This document shows, piece after piece, positions 47,240 to 57,865 of a stretch of 64,000 nucleotides of DNA. A program made the position numbers and the translations under genes. The notes below the pieces were generated by a model that saw only the letters and a list, made by a program, of their open reading frames with translations, was not told the DNA's origin and did no database searches. Each line of letters begins with the position of its first letter. Position 1 is the first letter of the stretch. Source of the DNA: Rhodocollybia butyracea (lineage: Eukaryota; Basidiomycota; Agaricomycetes; Agaricales; Omphalotaceae); the NCBI GenBank assembly GCA_015501585.1, contig JADNRY010000004.1:434001-498000 (forward strand), read 5' to 3'.

Positions 47240-48528
47240 CTGCTGGCGCCTGGTAGCTCGTTGACTAGTAGTATTATATCCAGACGCTACTACGATGCTA
47301 ATACGAGAGCAGGCCAGGCAATAATAATAATGAAGAACCTACTGTCAGGCTGTGCACCTGTAAACTGCTCGATGTTAGTTAGCAACAAAATGAAAACTGC
47401 CTTTTTTTGCAAAAAGAAAGCGGAACCACAGCTAATCACAGTCAATTATACAGGGTTTGTGCATTCTTGGACTCGGATTCAGAGAGGTATGTTACATTGA
47501 AGTATTGAGCTTGAATTCGAGGGCATTTTTGGACGTTCTTATCTTCAAATGTCTTGAAGCCGGGTTGAATATTGAAGACCGTCCTTGCACCAATCTTGAG
47601 TGTTTGGGTACTTGAGAACGTGGAGAACGTAAAGTGCCGAAGCGTTTTTGACGTCTTGACTGTCTTGACCTGGCAACAACCAGGCAAACTGCTGCTGCGA
47701 ACACGACTTGCGGGAACAAAGCAGCCGCGGTTAACGTTGAACCAACAACTTCTGAATCACGTGTACTCTAGATTGCGATTTCTTGAATCTTCGACGAATG
47801 CACCCATCACAGCTCAATACTGGCTCAATATAGGTTTGGCCTAACCGGGTGTAAGTCAGATGTATCATGTCGCTTAGACTCGAGCCAGTACTCTCCAGCA
47901 CTTTTCTGCTCTTTGATGAAGCTCGATCAAAGATGTCCTGCTGACAACTCACGACTACTAGGCTAAGGCAGCAGAGACGGCTTCGAGTCCACATGTCGCT
48001 GAAGCGTAAAAATATAAATTACATTTTAGGGCTATCTAGGAAGGAAGGAAGGAAGGAAGGAAGGAAAAAACCGGCCAGGTGGTCCCTGTTTAAGAAACAG
48101 CCGGGTTCCACGCTACGCGCATAGCGCCTTTCAGGTTTTCAGCTTAGACTCTAGGGATTTCAGACCTTTAGTAAAATAAAATTGGGCCAGCACTGATCCG
48201 GGGCCATCCGAGGATAACTGCAAGATAACTGCAGTGCATTTGAGCGTCTGGCCGTGTTAACTACTTATTTGTTGTGCATGAGTACATTCACACCAGGATG
48301 ATACAAAAATCTGCTCAGCAGATTTGTGATCTGAAAGAAAGCTGATTATCCATAATCGGTGGTTTTCAGTGTTGAAGTGGTTACTGTCATAAACTATAAA
48401 AGGATTGAATATCTTATCTTATCGGAAAATTTAGATTTTCCGGTGTGATTATCCTTAACTTCAACTGATAAGTGAGTTGTGCTTGTATGGAGCATAATTT
48501 CCCAATAATCACATAATCGCCCATAGAG
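47240..48528. other. gene-poor interval
   Basis: Short open frames without motifs. It contains the (AAGG)n tract at 48039-48066, followed by acagggacc-like words (reverse strand near 48075-48095) that weakly resemble the dispersed repeat at 18.7 and 56.8 kb. Confidence 0.4.
48039..48066. repeat. (AAGG)n microsatellite
   Basis: Seven perfect tetranucleotide units. Confidence 0.9.
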
Positions 48529-48591
48529 GTTCATTTCAAATACTTCACCTTGTTCCAAACTCTCATTGTCTCACTGTTTGTCGGCTGTAGC

Positions 48592-49359
48592 ATGGTCCCT
48601 CCTTGGCCGAAAGACGTTTCTGGAGCAAACACTATCATCCGATCTCACATGTATTTGAACCATGGCTACTTTGCCCGCGAAGACAACGAAAAAAACTTGC
48701 CGGTTCGAGAGAAACTTGTAAAAAAATTGGCTATGTGGGTTCGCCTCATCGTAGTAATAGAACAAGCGCTCATCTCTATATCTAGTTATGAAGAAGCCGT
48801 GTCTAAGCTTGAACAGCCATGCTCCTTTCGATTCATTCGCGATTGGTCTTTGGGAAGCAAGCGGAATGCACTGATATCTGCCTCAATCATCTACGGGATT
48901 TCACTTCCTAATGATGGTACCCCCATTCTTGTACAAACACCTTGCGGTCCCTGCACCTCGAAACTCCATAACGTTGACCCCCAAGAATGTGGCTGTGGTA
49001 TTGAAACAAAGGTTGTCCATTCAGAAGATGGAACCCAGAGGAAGAAGCACTTCAAATGGACAGAGATGCAACGGCCACGGTTTGGGATCAACGTCAAAGG
49101 TCCTTTGTATCACCCTTGTAGGGAAGGATGCTTGATGCCCCCAGAATGGATTCTAGAGAGGACGCTAGACGACATGCTTTCTGCATACTGGAAAGAGCCA
49201 TTTATTGTAGACCTATTGGCTCAAAGGAAAAAGTATGGGTGGAAAGGTATAGAGGAAACTCCTGAGACCCCTACAATGATATACGAGCCTGAAGTACTTC
49301 AAAACCCGTATCGGTTCCTAAGCGATCGCTATGGTGACGTTTCAGCCATTCTCACTTAA
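48592..49359 (+). CDS. unrecognised Cys-containing protein family, copy 1
   Basis: A single open frame of 255 residues from MVPPWPKDVSGANTIIRS to the stop at 49357-49359, ending RYGDVSAILT. The best conserved parts among the three copies in this window are YEEAVSKLEQPCSFRFIRDW, TPCGPC, CG(C)GIETK, HFKWTEM, YHPCREGCLMPPEW and QRKKYGWKGIEETPET. Three short Cys clusters (PCGPC, ECGCG, HPCREGC) could bind metal; this is inference. No signal peptide if the Met at 48592 is used; an upstream in-frame Met at 48550 would add a short hydrophobic leader, and the nucleotide homology between copies does extend upstream of it. This copy is the only one with an uninterrupted frame. I do not recognise the family. 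Confidence 0.6.
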   Translation: MVPPWPKDVSGANTIIRSHMYLNHGYFAREDNEKNLPVREKLVKKLAMWVRLIVVIEQALISISSYEEAVSKLEQPCSFRFIRDWSLGSKRNALISASIIYGISLPNDGTPILVQTPCGPCTSKLHNVDPQECGCGIETKVVHSEDGTQRKKHFKWTEMQRPRFGINVKGPLYHPCREGCLMPPEWILERTLDDMLSAYWKEPFIVDLLAQRKKYGWKGIEETPETPTMIYEPEVLQNPYRFLSDRYGDVSAILT

Positions 49360-49839
49360 TCCCCACAGGATTACCGAAAACATAGTTATTTTGTTATTTG
49401 CCTTTCCGGCTCGAATCTCTTTTCTTTTTCATGCCAATCCGACTTTGAGAATCGGGAATTTGGTATCTTACTGACACTGTCTCCCATGGCATAATAAAAT
49501 CGAAGACCATTTTTTGTTTTCGTCTTCCCATAGCTACAAGACATATGTGCTTAAGCATGGAATATGTATCCAACAGGCTTCAGATCTATGTATAGAACAT
49601 GGAGACCCGAGCGTGGGATTAAGCCGCCAGGTCAGCGAGCTCGGCTGACACGCACCCGGCGTCTCGCCGCAGGTCACTCGCTTTGTTGACACCGCTTGGG
49701 GCACCGACTGTTACTTACTTACTTTTGCTCTATACACTACGAATCAATATTTTTCTCTTAATTTTCTCTTGACTCTTTCTTGCTACCGCCTCGAATATCC
49801 TCCTCTATCTGACAATACAAACTATGCTCGTTTAATGAG
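49360..49839. other. intergenic, includes flank homologous to the other family copies
   Basis: About 49375-49500 is similar to the DNA downstream of copies 2 and 3 (tttccggctcgaat.tctttt, ccaatccgac.tt). A GC-rich stretch with a few tacttactt repeats follows (49600-49730). Confidence 0.5.
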
Positions 49840-52800
49840 ATGGAAAGCTCAGATCAAATCCGCTCCTCTTTGACAACAAGTCGAACTCAGTCCCAACAAG
49901 GTTTATCATTCTCAAATATTGCAACTAAGTGCATACTAATAGCTCTTATCAGCCATATCAATATCATTATCTACTGACAGTCAGGGGAATCCTATTGCAA
50001 GTCGCGCCGCGTTAGAGCAAGCACTGTACGTATACATTGTTACATTGTCAAGAGTACAGATTAACTGAATGTCTCCTTAGCGCTACTATTTCTACTAAGA
50101 GACCTCTCCATCATGCTTTACAAGAGATGAATGTGAAGTTCACGCAAAGAGCAAAAGTAAATGAGTTGAAAATTCTTTTGTTAAATGCACGGTACGTTGA
50201 GTTTGTAACTTTATCTGTTCATTAATTCTTACCGTTGAATTCTCGTTGAATTCTTAGCTTTCCAAATGCAAATACCAATGATCTTTCTATGCCGGCTCAT
50301 TCTCTGGATGCCAGTGCTCTCGCTGCCTCTAACCGCCCTCCTTTGACACACGCTTCAGCACCTAAACAAGCTGGAAGTGGGAGTACCGTCAGAAACATCA
50401 CTTCAGCACTTGATCCTCCTTGTCTCACTCTCTTCCTGCCCAATCGAGGCCCGTCCATGTCCTCATCTGTCCCTGCAAACTCTCAGCTTCCGGCATCCGT
50501 GTCGTCATTGATTCCTGTAGTCCCTCAGCTTCCCGCGTCTGTGTCGTCATCTGGTCTTGAACCTGTGACACTCAATACTGGTGATGGCGATGAAGCAGAC
50601 CTCGTGAATGCCTTCAACATTGAAGGAGCACATGGCGAAGAGATTTTTGGATATGATCTCACCCCCGTGATGGAAGACTCCGACTCCGACTCTGAGGATG
50701 AGGATGATTTGGACTGTAATGAGAATTTCAAAAAGCAGGTTCGTGTTGAGGCTTCTGCCCGCTTCGAAAAAAAATCGCCGTGCGGGTGGGAGAAAAACTC
50801 AGGATGCTATGATTCGCCGATGGAAGGTGAGATGAATGCCTTTTAGATGAATAACACTAATGCCTCCCTAGGAGTTCATCTCAATTGCAAAGTTCAATCA
50901 ATGGAAAATTTTGGACGATATTGTTGATGAGCATTCGCTGCTTCTTTACATCAAATACACCGCTGAACGTCCGAAGCAAACACGACAAGGGGTTGATATT
51001 AAAGGTACATTTGTTGGTGCCGTATGTTATTTTTCCGATCTTCTGTCTCAAATATTGATGCATTACATCTGATACAGGCTCAGCTCAAGAAACAGTACTT
51101 TGGTGCCCTCCGCATCCGAAAGCAGCAAGAGGCAGCTGACCCATGGCCTGCAACCTCAGTGATAGTATGGGATGCCATCAAGAATCAGATGGACGAGGCA
51201 TTGAACAGGGAATGGAGGTACGTCTGTTTTCCATAGATGTGCACATTCCGGAATCTGAGTCTGAGGTTTTTTCAGCGGCGATATCAATAACCCCGACGAT
51301 GATGCTGAAGACATCATCGCTCAAACCTTCCTTGACGCAATGACTCAAGATAAAATGGACAAAATCAATCTTGCTTTTTTACAGCACTCGCACAGTAAGT
51401 TAACTCTCATCTCTTAACTATGTATTTGACAAATAATCTGTAGTGCGTCAAGCAGTGTTTGGGCATCTAGCTCACACCGCCCAACATGCCTCAGGTAACC
51501 GTGGTGACGACTTCCGTGCATACAGGCTTGCGGAACTACAGCCATACACCATGATACATCCCAACAAAGTCACAGCTATGCATTGTACCATTGGAATGCA
51601 GAGTGAGGAAAAGGCTGGCCGGCGAGGCATGAAAACGGTTTGCAGCTTCTTTCATTTATGCCACATGCGCTGATGGTTATTCACAGCGTGTTAATCCTTC
51701 CTACTCAGTATTTGTAGCGCATGCTGACCCTCTGTGGTGTCCACAAGGGGCATGGGCAATGTATCATCATCTCATCCATGATGTTGAGCATATCAGTGAC
51801 AAATGCGATATTTCTTGGGATCTCAACAAAACGTGGCGCAAGGTAAACGAAAATACTTAAAAGGCAACGTAAATTGACTTGAATGTTTCCAGATACATGT
51901 ACTGCATGGGCCGGACTCACCAGAGACTCCTCTTTCTGGATCAAGCCTCTATAACTTGTACCGACGCGCACTTGATCTTGCTGGCGTGAAATCAAAAATG
52001 AAGCAACATCTTCCGCGTCATTTGCTCGGATATAAGAACGAAAAAATGGGGTGCGTCTGCTCATGGTGGTGATGCTTTGCGCTAATATGTTGATATAGTG
52101 TTGACCCCAACGCCACTGCTAAAATGGGATGGAGTCGCGGATCAACGTTTTTTCGACACATATGCCCCAGCACTTCCGAAAGCTGTATGTTGATATTTCT
52201 CACTGTTTTTTCAAACCTACTTACTCTTTCATAGGCAATCCTTGGTGCACATGGGTTCAAGGAACATGAAGGATATGATCCAATTTGGCGACACGTTCAT
52301 GTCCCTGACCAATTTCTCACCTTGATGTGTCCAATGGCTGAAGAAGTCTTGGACAGTATTGTTGGTATGATTTCTATCACTGGGATATCAACCATTTACT
52401 TACATTTGTGATGCACAGGACGTCAGAATTTAACTGGAGCTGCAAATTACTGGACTATGATAATCAATCTACGTCCGTATCTCTTTCAAGTAAGTACCTT
52501 TGAGGTCGTCCAAGTTTTCGCTGTAATTTATTATGTTATTTCAGTGTGCGGCAGCGATTTTTCAAGTGTGCCCAAAATCTTCGGTCTTTCGACTTCCTGC
52601 ATTGGCAAATTCCGATGTCCAGAATTGGATGAGGAGTACATTCCCAACTGATCTGTCATTGCTTAAGGCCAATGCTGGTAACCCCCTGGACCTTGAGCGA
52701 CTTCAAAATGACATCCTTCAGCGTGAACTCTCAGCTATGAATGCTACATTACAATTGCAATCAGCTCAAATTTCCCGTCTCCTGCAGATTGTGGAACGTC

Positions 52801-53937
52801 GAACAGAGATTTTCTCACCAGCGAAAGGATACAGTATTGCGAAGTATCATCAATCTGGTAAGTTAGCCCCATTGTTTCGGGAAACAGATCTTTTAATATA
52901 GCATAGCTACTACTGCAGGTTCCACCCATTCAATGTCGGATCTGCTTCCCGCGGTGGAGATTGGTTCAGTATCTTGCGCCGTTAATCATAATTCAAGTGT
53001 CTATGAAGCTAAAGATGAGACGCTACGTGCATTTGCAAACAGTGTTTCACCAAAGACACCTCAAGTACGTGATATCACTCAAGTTGATTATGTACTGCCG
53101 GATACTGCTGCGTTTTACGCTCCAGGTAAGTCTGGCACGATTATATTAGTACACGGGTATAGCTAATCAATATCTGTATCGAGGCGCTCCTCATGGCATT
53201 TGGCCCCCTCTTTTCGGTCAGAAGTCCATCCGGTGGGATGATGTATTCAATGCAGTGCATCCGAGGTCTGCTAACCGTTGTTGGAGTTGTTGGAAGCCAG
53301 GAAAAACTCTGGGGTCATATAAAATATCCGAGATTTGGGGTATTTGGACACAGGGTGAAGTTGTTGTTGATAACGATGGTGTTCAAACTGGGTTGAAGCC
53401 TCCTTTGGGTTTAGTGGAACAACATTTCCGAGAAAAGTGGCGGAGCGGAAAAGTTGATAATGCCAAGATTGTCAGTCCAATCTATTGCTCGATATATATC
53501 TACTGATCAAACTCCATAGGATGGAAAGCAGTGGGAACGATTTCGAGAGATCCCAGAGTGGATTGATGGACAAGCATCATCTCGCGGTGTTTCACCGCAA
53601 TCACTTATCCAAGAACTTGAAAACATGTGCAAGACTGATAGTGGGACGGCGCTATCACTCAACCAGCTCCGACTTATTCTTAAGACTCAGCGAGAGACTA
53701 CAAGTGCTGTCACTCCAACCGCAATAGACACACCTGATCCTCAAAGTGATGTACCTGTGGCTTCTTTCAGTCCTGTATGTCTGCTCATCTCTCATTCCTG
53801 TCCTCTGTTCAACTTCATTTCAGTTAGCTGATACAAGCACGACTGCTACTACATCCACCCATCATACCTCAGATTCAACCAAGAGACGCAAACCTGCAGC
53901 TGATCCTCGTCGGCCAAAAAAGCTGAAGACTGCCTAG
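49840..53937 (+). CDS. Crypton/Ndc10-type tyrosine recombinase-like protein with GCR1_C region
   Basis: About fifteen exons. The start MESSDQIRSSLTTSRTQSQQ is at 49840. An early helical segment (AKVNELKILLLNAR) is SAP-like. An acidic low-complexity stretch (MEDSDSDSEDEDDLD) is followed by the Ndc10 domain-II/tyrosine-recombinase region: NRGDDFRAYRLAELQPYTMI (catalytic Arg), DPLWCPQGAWAMYHHLIHD, QHLPRHLLGYKNEKMGVDP (H-x-x-R), then DTYAPALPK with the candidate catalytic Tyr, and ILGAHGFKEHEGYDPIWRHV. The C-terminus has a GCR1_C-like block (SYKISEIWGIWTQG, KQWERFREIPEWIDG) and a basic tail (KRRKPAADPRRPKKLKTA). Two single-base frame changes occur in an A8 run (50767-50774) and a T6 run (52148-52153). 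Cryptons mobilise by such recombinases; yeast Ndc10 is a domesticated relative. No element ends were found. Confidence 0.7.
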
Positions 53938-54255
53938 TAATATTTTTACGACTTGCACTTTTTCTTAAATATTTTGTATTTGCACACACGTAGCCATTAA
54001 TTGTTTATATTATGTATATACAGGCTTTGAACACTACCTACAATTAATTTTGCATCTGAAAATATTGTGTCCACATGCCAATGGTAAGAACGAAAAATTG
54101 AGACAGAGTGTGTGTGGGCCAGACTTCAGCGCACAGTCATTAATCTGACAGTTCTGTGAAGCCGCTGCTTTAGTATATGCGCGCTCGCAACTAACAAGCC
54201 AAATGCTATGCAAGCCATCAGAAGATATTTAATAATAAATTTCCGTGTAACATAC

Positions 54256-54449
54256 CTGAGATCTACACCGATAATGAAAGTCTGGGGTCCATCAGGGCCA
54301 GTAGTACAAGGAGTGCCATTGACTGTTGAGTAGTTCAAGAGGGAAACACGTTGCTGTGCAGGTTCCAAGATCTATGCTATTAGATTAGTTGGCTGATTTT
54401 ATTGACGGAATCAAGAGGCACTTACTGGCCAAAGTCCATTCACTCCCAT
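54256..54449 (-). pseudogene. N-terminal fragment of an XPG/Rad2-family nuclease
   Basis: Exon 1 (54449-54426) encodes MGVNGLWP and exon 2 (54371-54256) ILEPAQQRVSLLNYSTVNG ending TFIIGVDLR. The start MGVxGLWPxLxPA and the TFxxGVD strand are the signature of the XPG N-terminal domain (flap-endonuclease family). The donor after exon 2 (CAG|GTATG) is intact, but the minus-strand sequence downstream contains no further nuclease motifs before unrelated DNA, so only the first 40 or so residues remain. It lies between the recombinase-like gene and the kinase gene. Confidence 0.65.
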
Positions 54450-55254
54450 GATTATTGAGAAAACTTGTAAGCGAAAGAGAGAATGAGAAAGGGGTACAAT
54501 TGATCGACTTGCTGGAGTGAGTAAGTAATCGCACCGATGCATCCAAACACGACTGAGCACTGGTTTCATTATTATTACTTATACTATGTAGCTATGTACA
54601 CTCAGTATGTAGGTGGTGCAGTCACATACTACAACGTCGCCTACAGATGGGCGACTGGTCATATCACGCGCCAGCCTAAAATCGGTTGACCCGCCCAGCG
54701 AGAAACACGGTGACACAGCGGATGCAAACAGACGGCAGCCGAGTGACCAGAAGGCGAGCGAGAGGGAAAGCACGCCTAGCGGGGTTTTAAAAATAGCCGA
54801 GACCAGCTGACACCCGCGCTGACATGAAGGCGGGTCACCCGAAACCCGCTATAGAACCCTCAGTTGGTTCTGCCTGAAGCAGTCCTGCATAACGTTTTTC
54901 TATTACAGCAAGCCCAACGCAGAGGTTTCACTCAGAAGAAGACGCATTCAGACGAGCCCTAGCCTGCGAGGAAGGGGATGGTGAAGACTGTTGAATGATA
55001 TATATTTTCCTGGTATTTCAATCGGCACGAATTTCAGGAGCGCTGAGTCCATTTAAAGAGCCTTTGTCCGCCAAGTATTAAGAGCAGGAATGTGTACAGT
55101 GGGAGGCCAATCTATTCGTATACTTAGTGAGTATGAGATGAAGAATTTCTACATATACAAACAGTCTGACGAACCCAAAAATAACAACACAGGATTCCCC
55201 TCCATTTTTGCCGTGTCTCTTTGGTGAGGGCGAAAACGCGCGTACACCGTAAAG
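54450..55254. other. intergenic, GC-rich stretch
   Basis: A GC-rich block (54640-54860) with no recognised gene lies here. From about 55128 the sequence is homologous to 63491-63643 (see the duplicate entries). Confidence 0.4.
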
Positions 55255-55282
55255 TCAGATTCTGGAGAAACGAGACTGGGTT
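55128..55282. repeat. segmental duplicate, copy 1 (partner 63491-63643)
   Basis: Shared words include acagtctgacgaacccaaaa, gagggcgaaaacgcgcg and aaagtc.gattctgg, at the same spacing in both copies and the same orientation. This copy overlaps the 3' end of the kinase gene. Confidence 0.75.
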
Positions 55283-56614
55283 ACCAGTAAGAGGTAACCA
55301 AGAATCACATACTCTAATCCAGTGGGACCGGCCGACACCCACAGTCTTGCCATTCGATGTCTGATCCAGTCATTCCAAGAGGCCTCCTGTGCACGTGCTC
55401 TCATCTCAGGTTCATACTCAAACATTCGTTGAAGTATCTGCTCTACTTTTCACCCCATCTACCTTAGCCTTTTCGTTTTCGATACAAAACCATTCCTGAT
55501 TCTCTTTGAGCTGTAGTACCTCCATCCACCCTTCGCTGCCGGGAGGGTCCAAGAGTGATCGATCCTCATACCACCGCGATGGGACTGGGCCGAGCCAACG
55601 CATCATGTCCCAGAATAGGTCATGCTGGAAGGGAAATTCCGAATCGCCAGAGAGAAAGTGATATACGGTGACTCCAAGTGCCCAGATGTCCGATGCAAAA
55701 CTAGCACTATTATCGAATAAGAGCTCGGGAGCAGCGAAGACCCTAGCACAATGCGAATTGTGTATTTCTGGATCATCGGGAGACCATACAAATGCTTCGC
55801 CAAAGTCAGCAATCTTAACATGGAGAGAGCCACGATTGAGAAAACAGTGGTGCCTAAGCAACGTGGGGTCGGGTTTTCGAACCAGGTACTGGGGAGCATG
55901 AGGATCCAAAGAGTCTAGAGGATTTGTAGCTGTGTCGCAGGTTTGTAATGCCATCTTCTTGGGCTTTCCAAGGTATCGTTCTACGTCTTGTTCCGAGGAC
56001 CTGATGAGAGAGCATTGGTATACAGAAGAATGTTATGTGGATAGATATCTAATGAAAATCGATCTGACAAGCGTTAAATCAAAAGATTTGAAAAGGAACT
56101 GACCTCCATGGACAACGCGATGCTTATGTAGATACCTGACACCGCGGGAGACTTGAGCCAATATGCGTTTAGAAAAATTCGTTGGGATGTTTCCAGCCAA
56201 GAAATGATCTGCAAGATCTCCGTCATCTAAGTATACAGAAGGACCTGGCACCTCTGTTACGATGCACTGATGCGTCCCATTTGGACCGTGGTGCTTGAAT
56301 TCGTCCAGCAGATGAACAACGTAGTCTTCTTCCCCGTTGTCAATATCAGAATTACTCGACTGCTGGAGATGATGGAGAACAGCTATCTCCAAAGCGACGT
56401 TGGTTAACTCTGAGACAGTGATCTTTAGAGCTGAGTAGCGATGGGTGACAGAGTCCTCGACGAGCCACACGGTGGAATACGAGCCATATCCAAGCTTGTG
56501 TATAACAGTGTAGCGACTGTTGTGAAATATGTCGCTTAGATGAACTGGGTGAAAGCCGCCAGGTCTGTAGAGTTTGAAACTCTCGACTTCAGGAAAATCG
56601 TCCTTGACGATCAT
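55255..56614 (-). CDS. SRPK-like serine/threonine protein kinase
   Basis: The start MIVKDDFPEVESFKLYRPGG is at 56614. Motifs: FHPVHLSDIFHNSRYTVIHK leading to the Gly loop LGYGSYSTVWLVED; the ATP lysine in ALKI; the catalytic loop HGDIYPHNILL, formed by splicing out about 56109-56049; DFG in IKADFG-like VKIADFGEAF; APE in FAAPELLF; and SDIWALGVTVYHFLSG. SRPKs phosphorylate SR-type splicing factors; this basidiomycete subgroup is expanded and its targets are unknown. Two single-base frame changes are seen, near 55998 and in an A4 run near 55440; beyond the latter the normal C-terminal helix continues (QILQRMFEYEPEMRARAQEA). Catalytic residues are complete. Confidence 0.8.
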
Positions 56615-56739
56615 TCACGGTGACCGTCAAAGGCTCAAAGCGTTCCAACCCGCGAATAGATCGCAAAAACCGCCGGATGCATGCCGCAATGATCCGTGAT
56701 GCAAAGTTGCATCCATTATTTATCAAGGTATGCACACGA

Positions 56740-56850
56740 TAGATACGTAGATAGATACACGGCACAAACAGCCATAAATGACCGACTACATGAAGGAAAT
56801 GACCGGTCCCTGGTCCCTGTACCAGCGCAAGCGAGCTCCTGACGAGCTCT
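56740..56850 (-). repeat. dispersed repeat with (TATC)n tail, copy 2
   Basis: On the minus strand it reads gagctcg..ctggtacaggga, accgg.catttccttcatg, tgtttgtgccgtgtatctatc, matching 18690-18805 in the same order. The simple-repeat tail is at the same end. Confidence 0.5.
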
Positions 56851-56859
56851 ACAATGCTC

Positions 56860-57559
56860 TGCCGGTAGATCACATGCACTGGCATAACCCAATCCGGCTT
56901 GAAAAACCAAGTGCGTCCATGAACCCGGACCATTCGGCCAGCAAATGGTCCAAATTCCTTGCTGATTCTTCGATGCTAGGCTTTTTCTTAGGTTCTGGAT
57001 CGTTGCTCTTCAAGCCCTTGCTTTATGTATAAATTCCTTCACAAAGAAGGCGTATTAAATTCAGCGGGGAGTCCAGTGGGTTTGACTCGTCCCTAGTAGG
57101 AGTTTAGATGATGTGTACCGCCCTTGTAAGCTTTCTCGTTGATTTATTAGTCTAACTGATCTCGTAAGCTCTGGGACGCCTGGCCCAAGTCAACGCTCCC
57201 CGAAGACTCGGAAGGTGAGAATTGCCTGTATGATTGACTTGACTAGGGGTTCAAAGACAAGGCCGAGTCTGCTACCCCCCACATGTAGAGCAAGGCTTTC
57301 AACAGACGAGTGCACCGTTAAAAGGCGACCGGGGACGAGGACGGTAGAAGGAACAGTGTTTCGGCAACGCCATATAGCACCCATAAGAGAAACCAGAAGT
57401 CGCAAAAAGGTTCCGTCACATGCACGCACCATGCATGGACCGCATGGCCACTAACACTGCTCTATACCGCAGCCATTATGCCCAGTATCTCAGTGAAAAA
57501 TAACACCGACTCTCGTCTCAAAGTTGGGTTTTTCATCCTAGGGATGCTTCATTCAACAC
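56860..57559. other. gene-poor interval
   Basis: No family-like frames. Short open frames at 56778-57032 and 57190-57454 have no recognised content. Confidence 0.4.
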
Positions 57560-57865
57560 GGTGGACGAATAACCTCGAGCCTGGAAAAAACGTTCAACGC
57601 TGGGGAATTTCCGTCTTTCCTCCCACAGAGCTTTGAGATTCGACACGAGCACGGGGATGGATTCGACGACGTAGAAACTACAGCTCAGCTTGCGAAGATG
57701 GCTGCGGCGGGCGGGTCTGGTACGGCAGCGGTCGTCACAGGCACGGCTGGTGTCCTTGGCAGCGCACCGTTGCCATTGGCTGTGCCCGTGGCTGGTTTGT
57801 TGTGGAGAGCTGCCAACGCCGGTGGGTCGTGTTTGGTAGTCATTTTGATTGTTCAGGAACGCTGA
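57560..57865 (+). CDS. possible exon, Ala/Gly-rich hydrophobic
   Basis: A frame without ATG reads FNAGEFPSFLPQSFEIRHEH, GDGFDDVETTAQLAKMAAAG, then an Ala/Gly/Val-rich hydrophobic run ending WRAANAGGSC and a TGA at 57863-57865. GC-rich third positions support coding. It may be an internal or terminal exon of an unrecognised gene, or a remnant. The frame at 58541-58744 (ending FPFANLGELGLDAPQSFLAH) could be related but was not linked. Confidence 0.25.
   Translation, partial: GGRITSSLEKTFNAGEFPSFLPQSFEIRHEHGDGFDDVETTAQLAKMAAAGGSGTAAVVTGTAGVLGSAPLPLAVPVAGLLWRAANAGGSCLVVILIVQER

Noticed and set aside
49590..49690. A GC-rich stretch looked at as a possible tRNA or structural RNA gene
   Set aside because: No cloverleaf, A/B boxes or terminator could be arranged.
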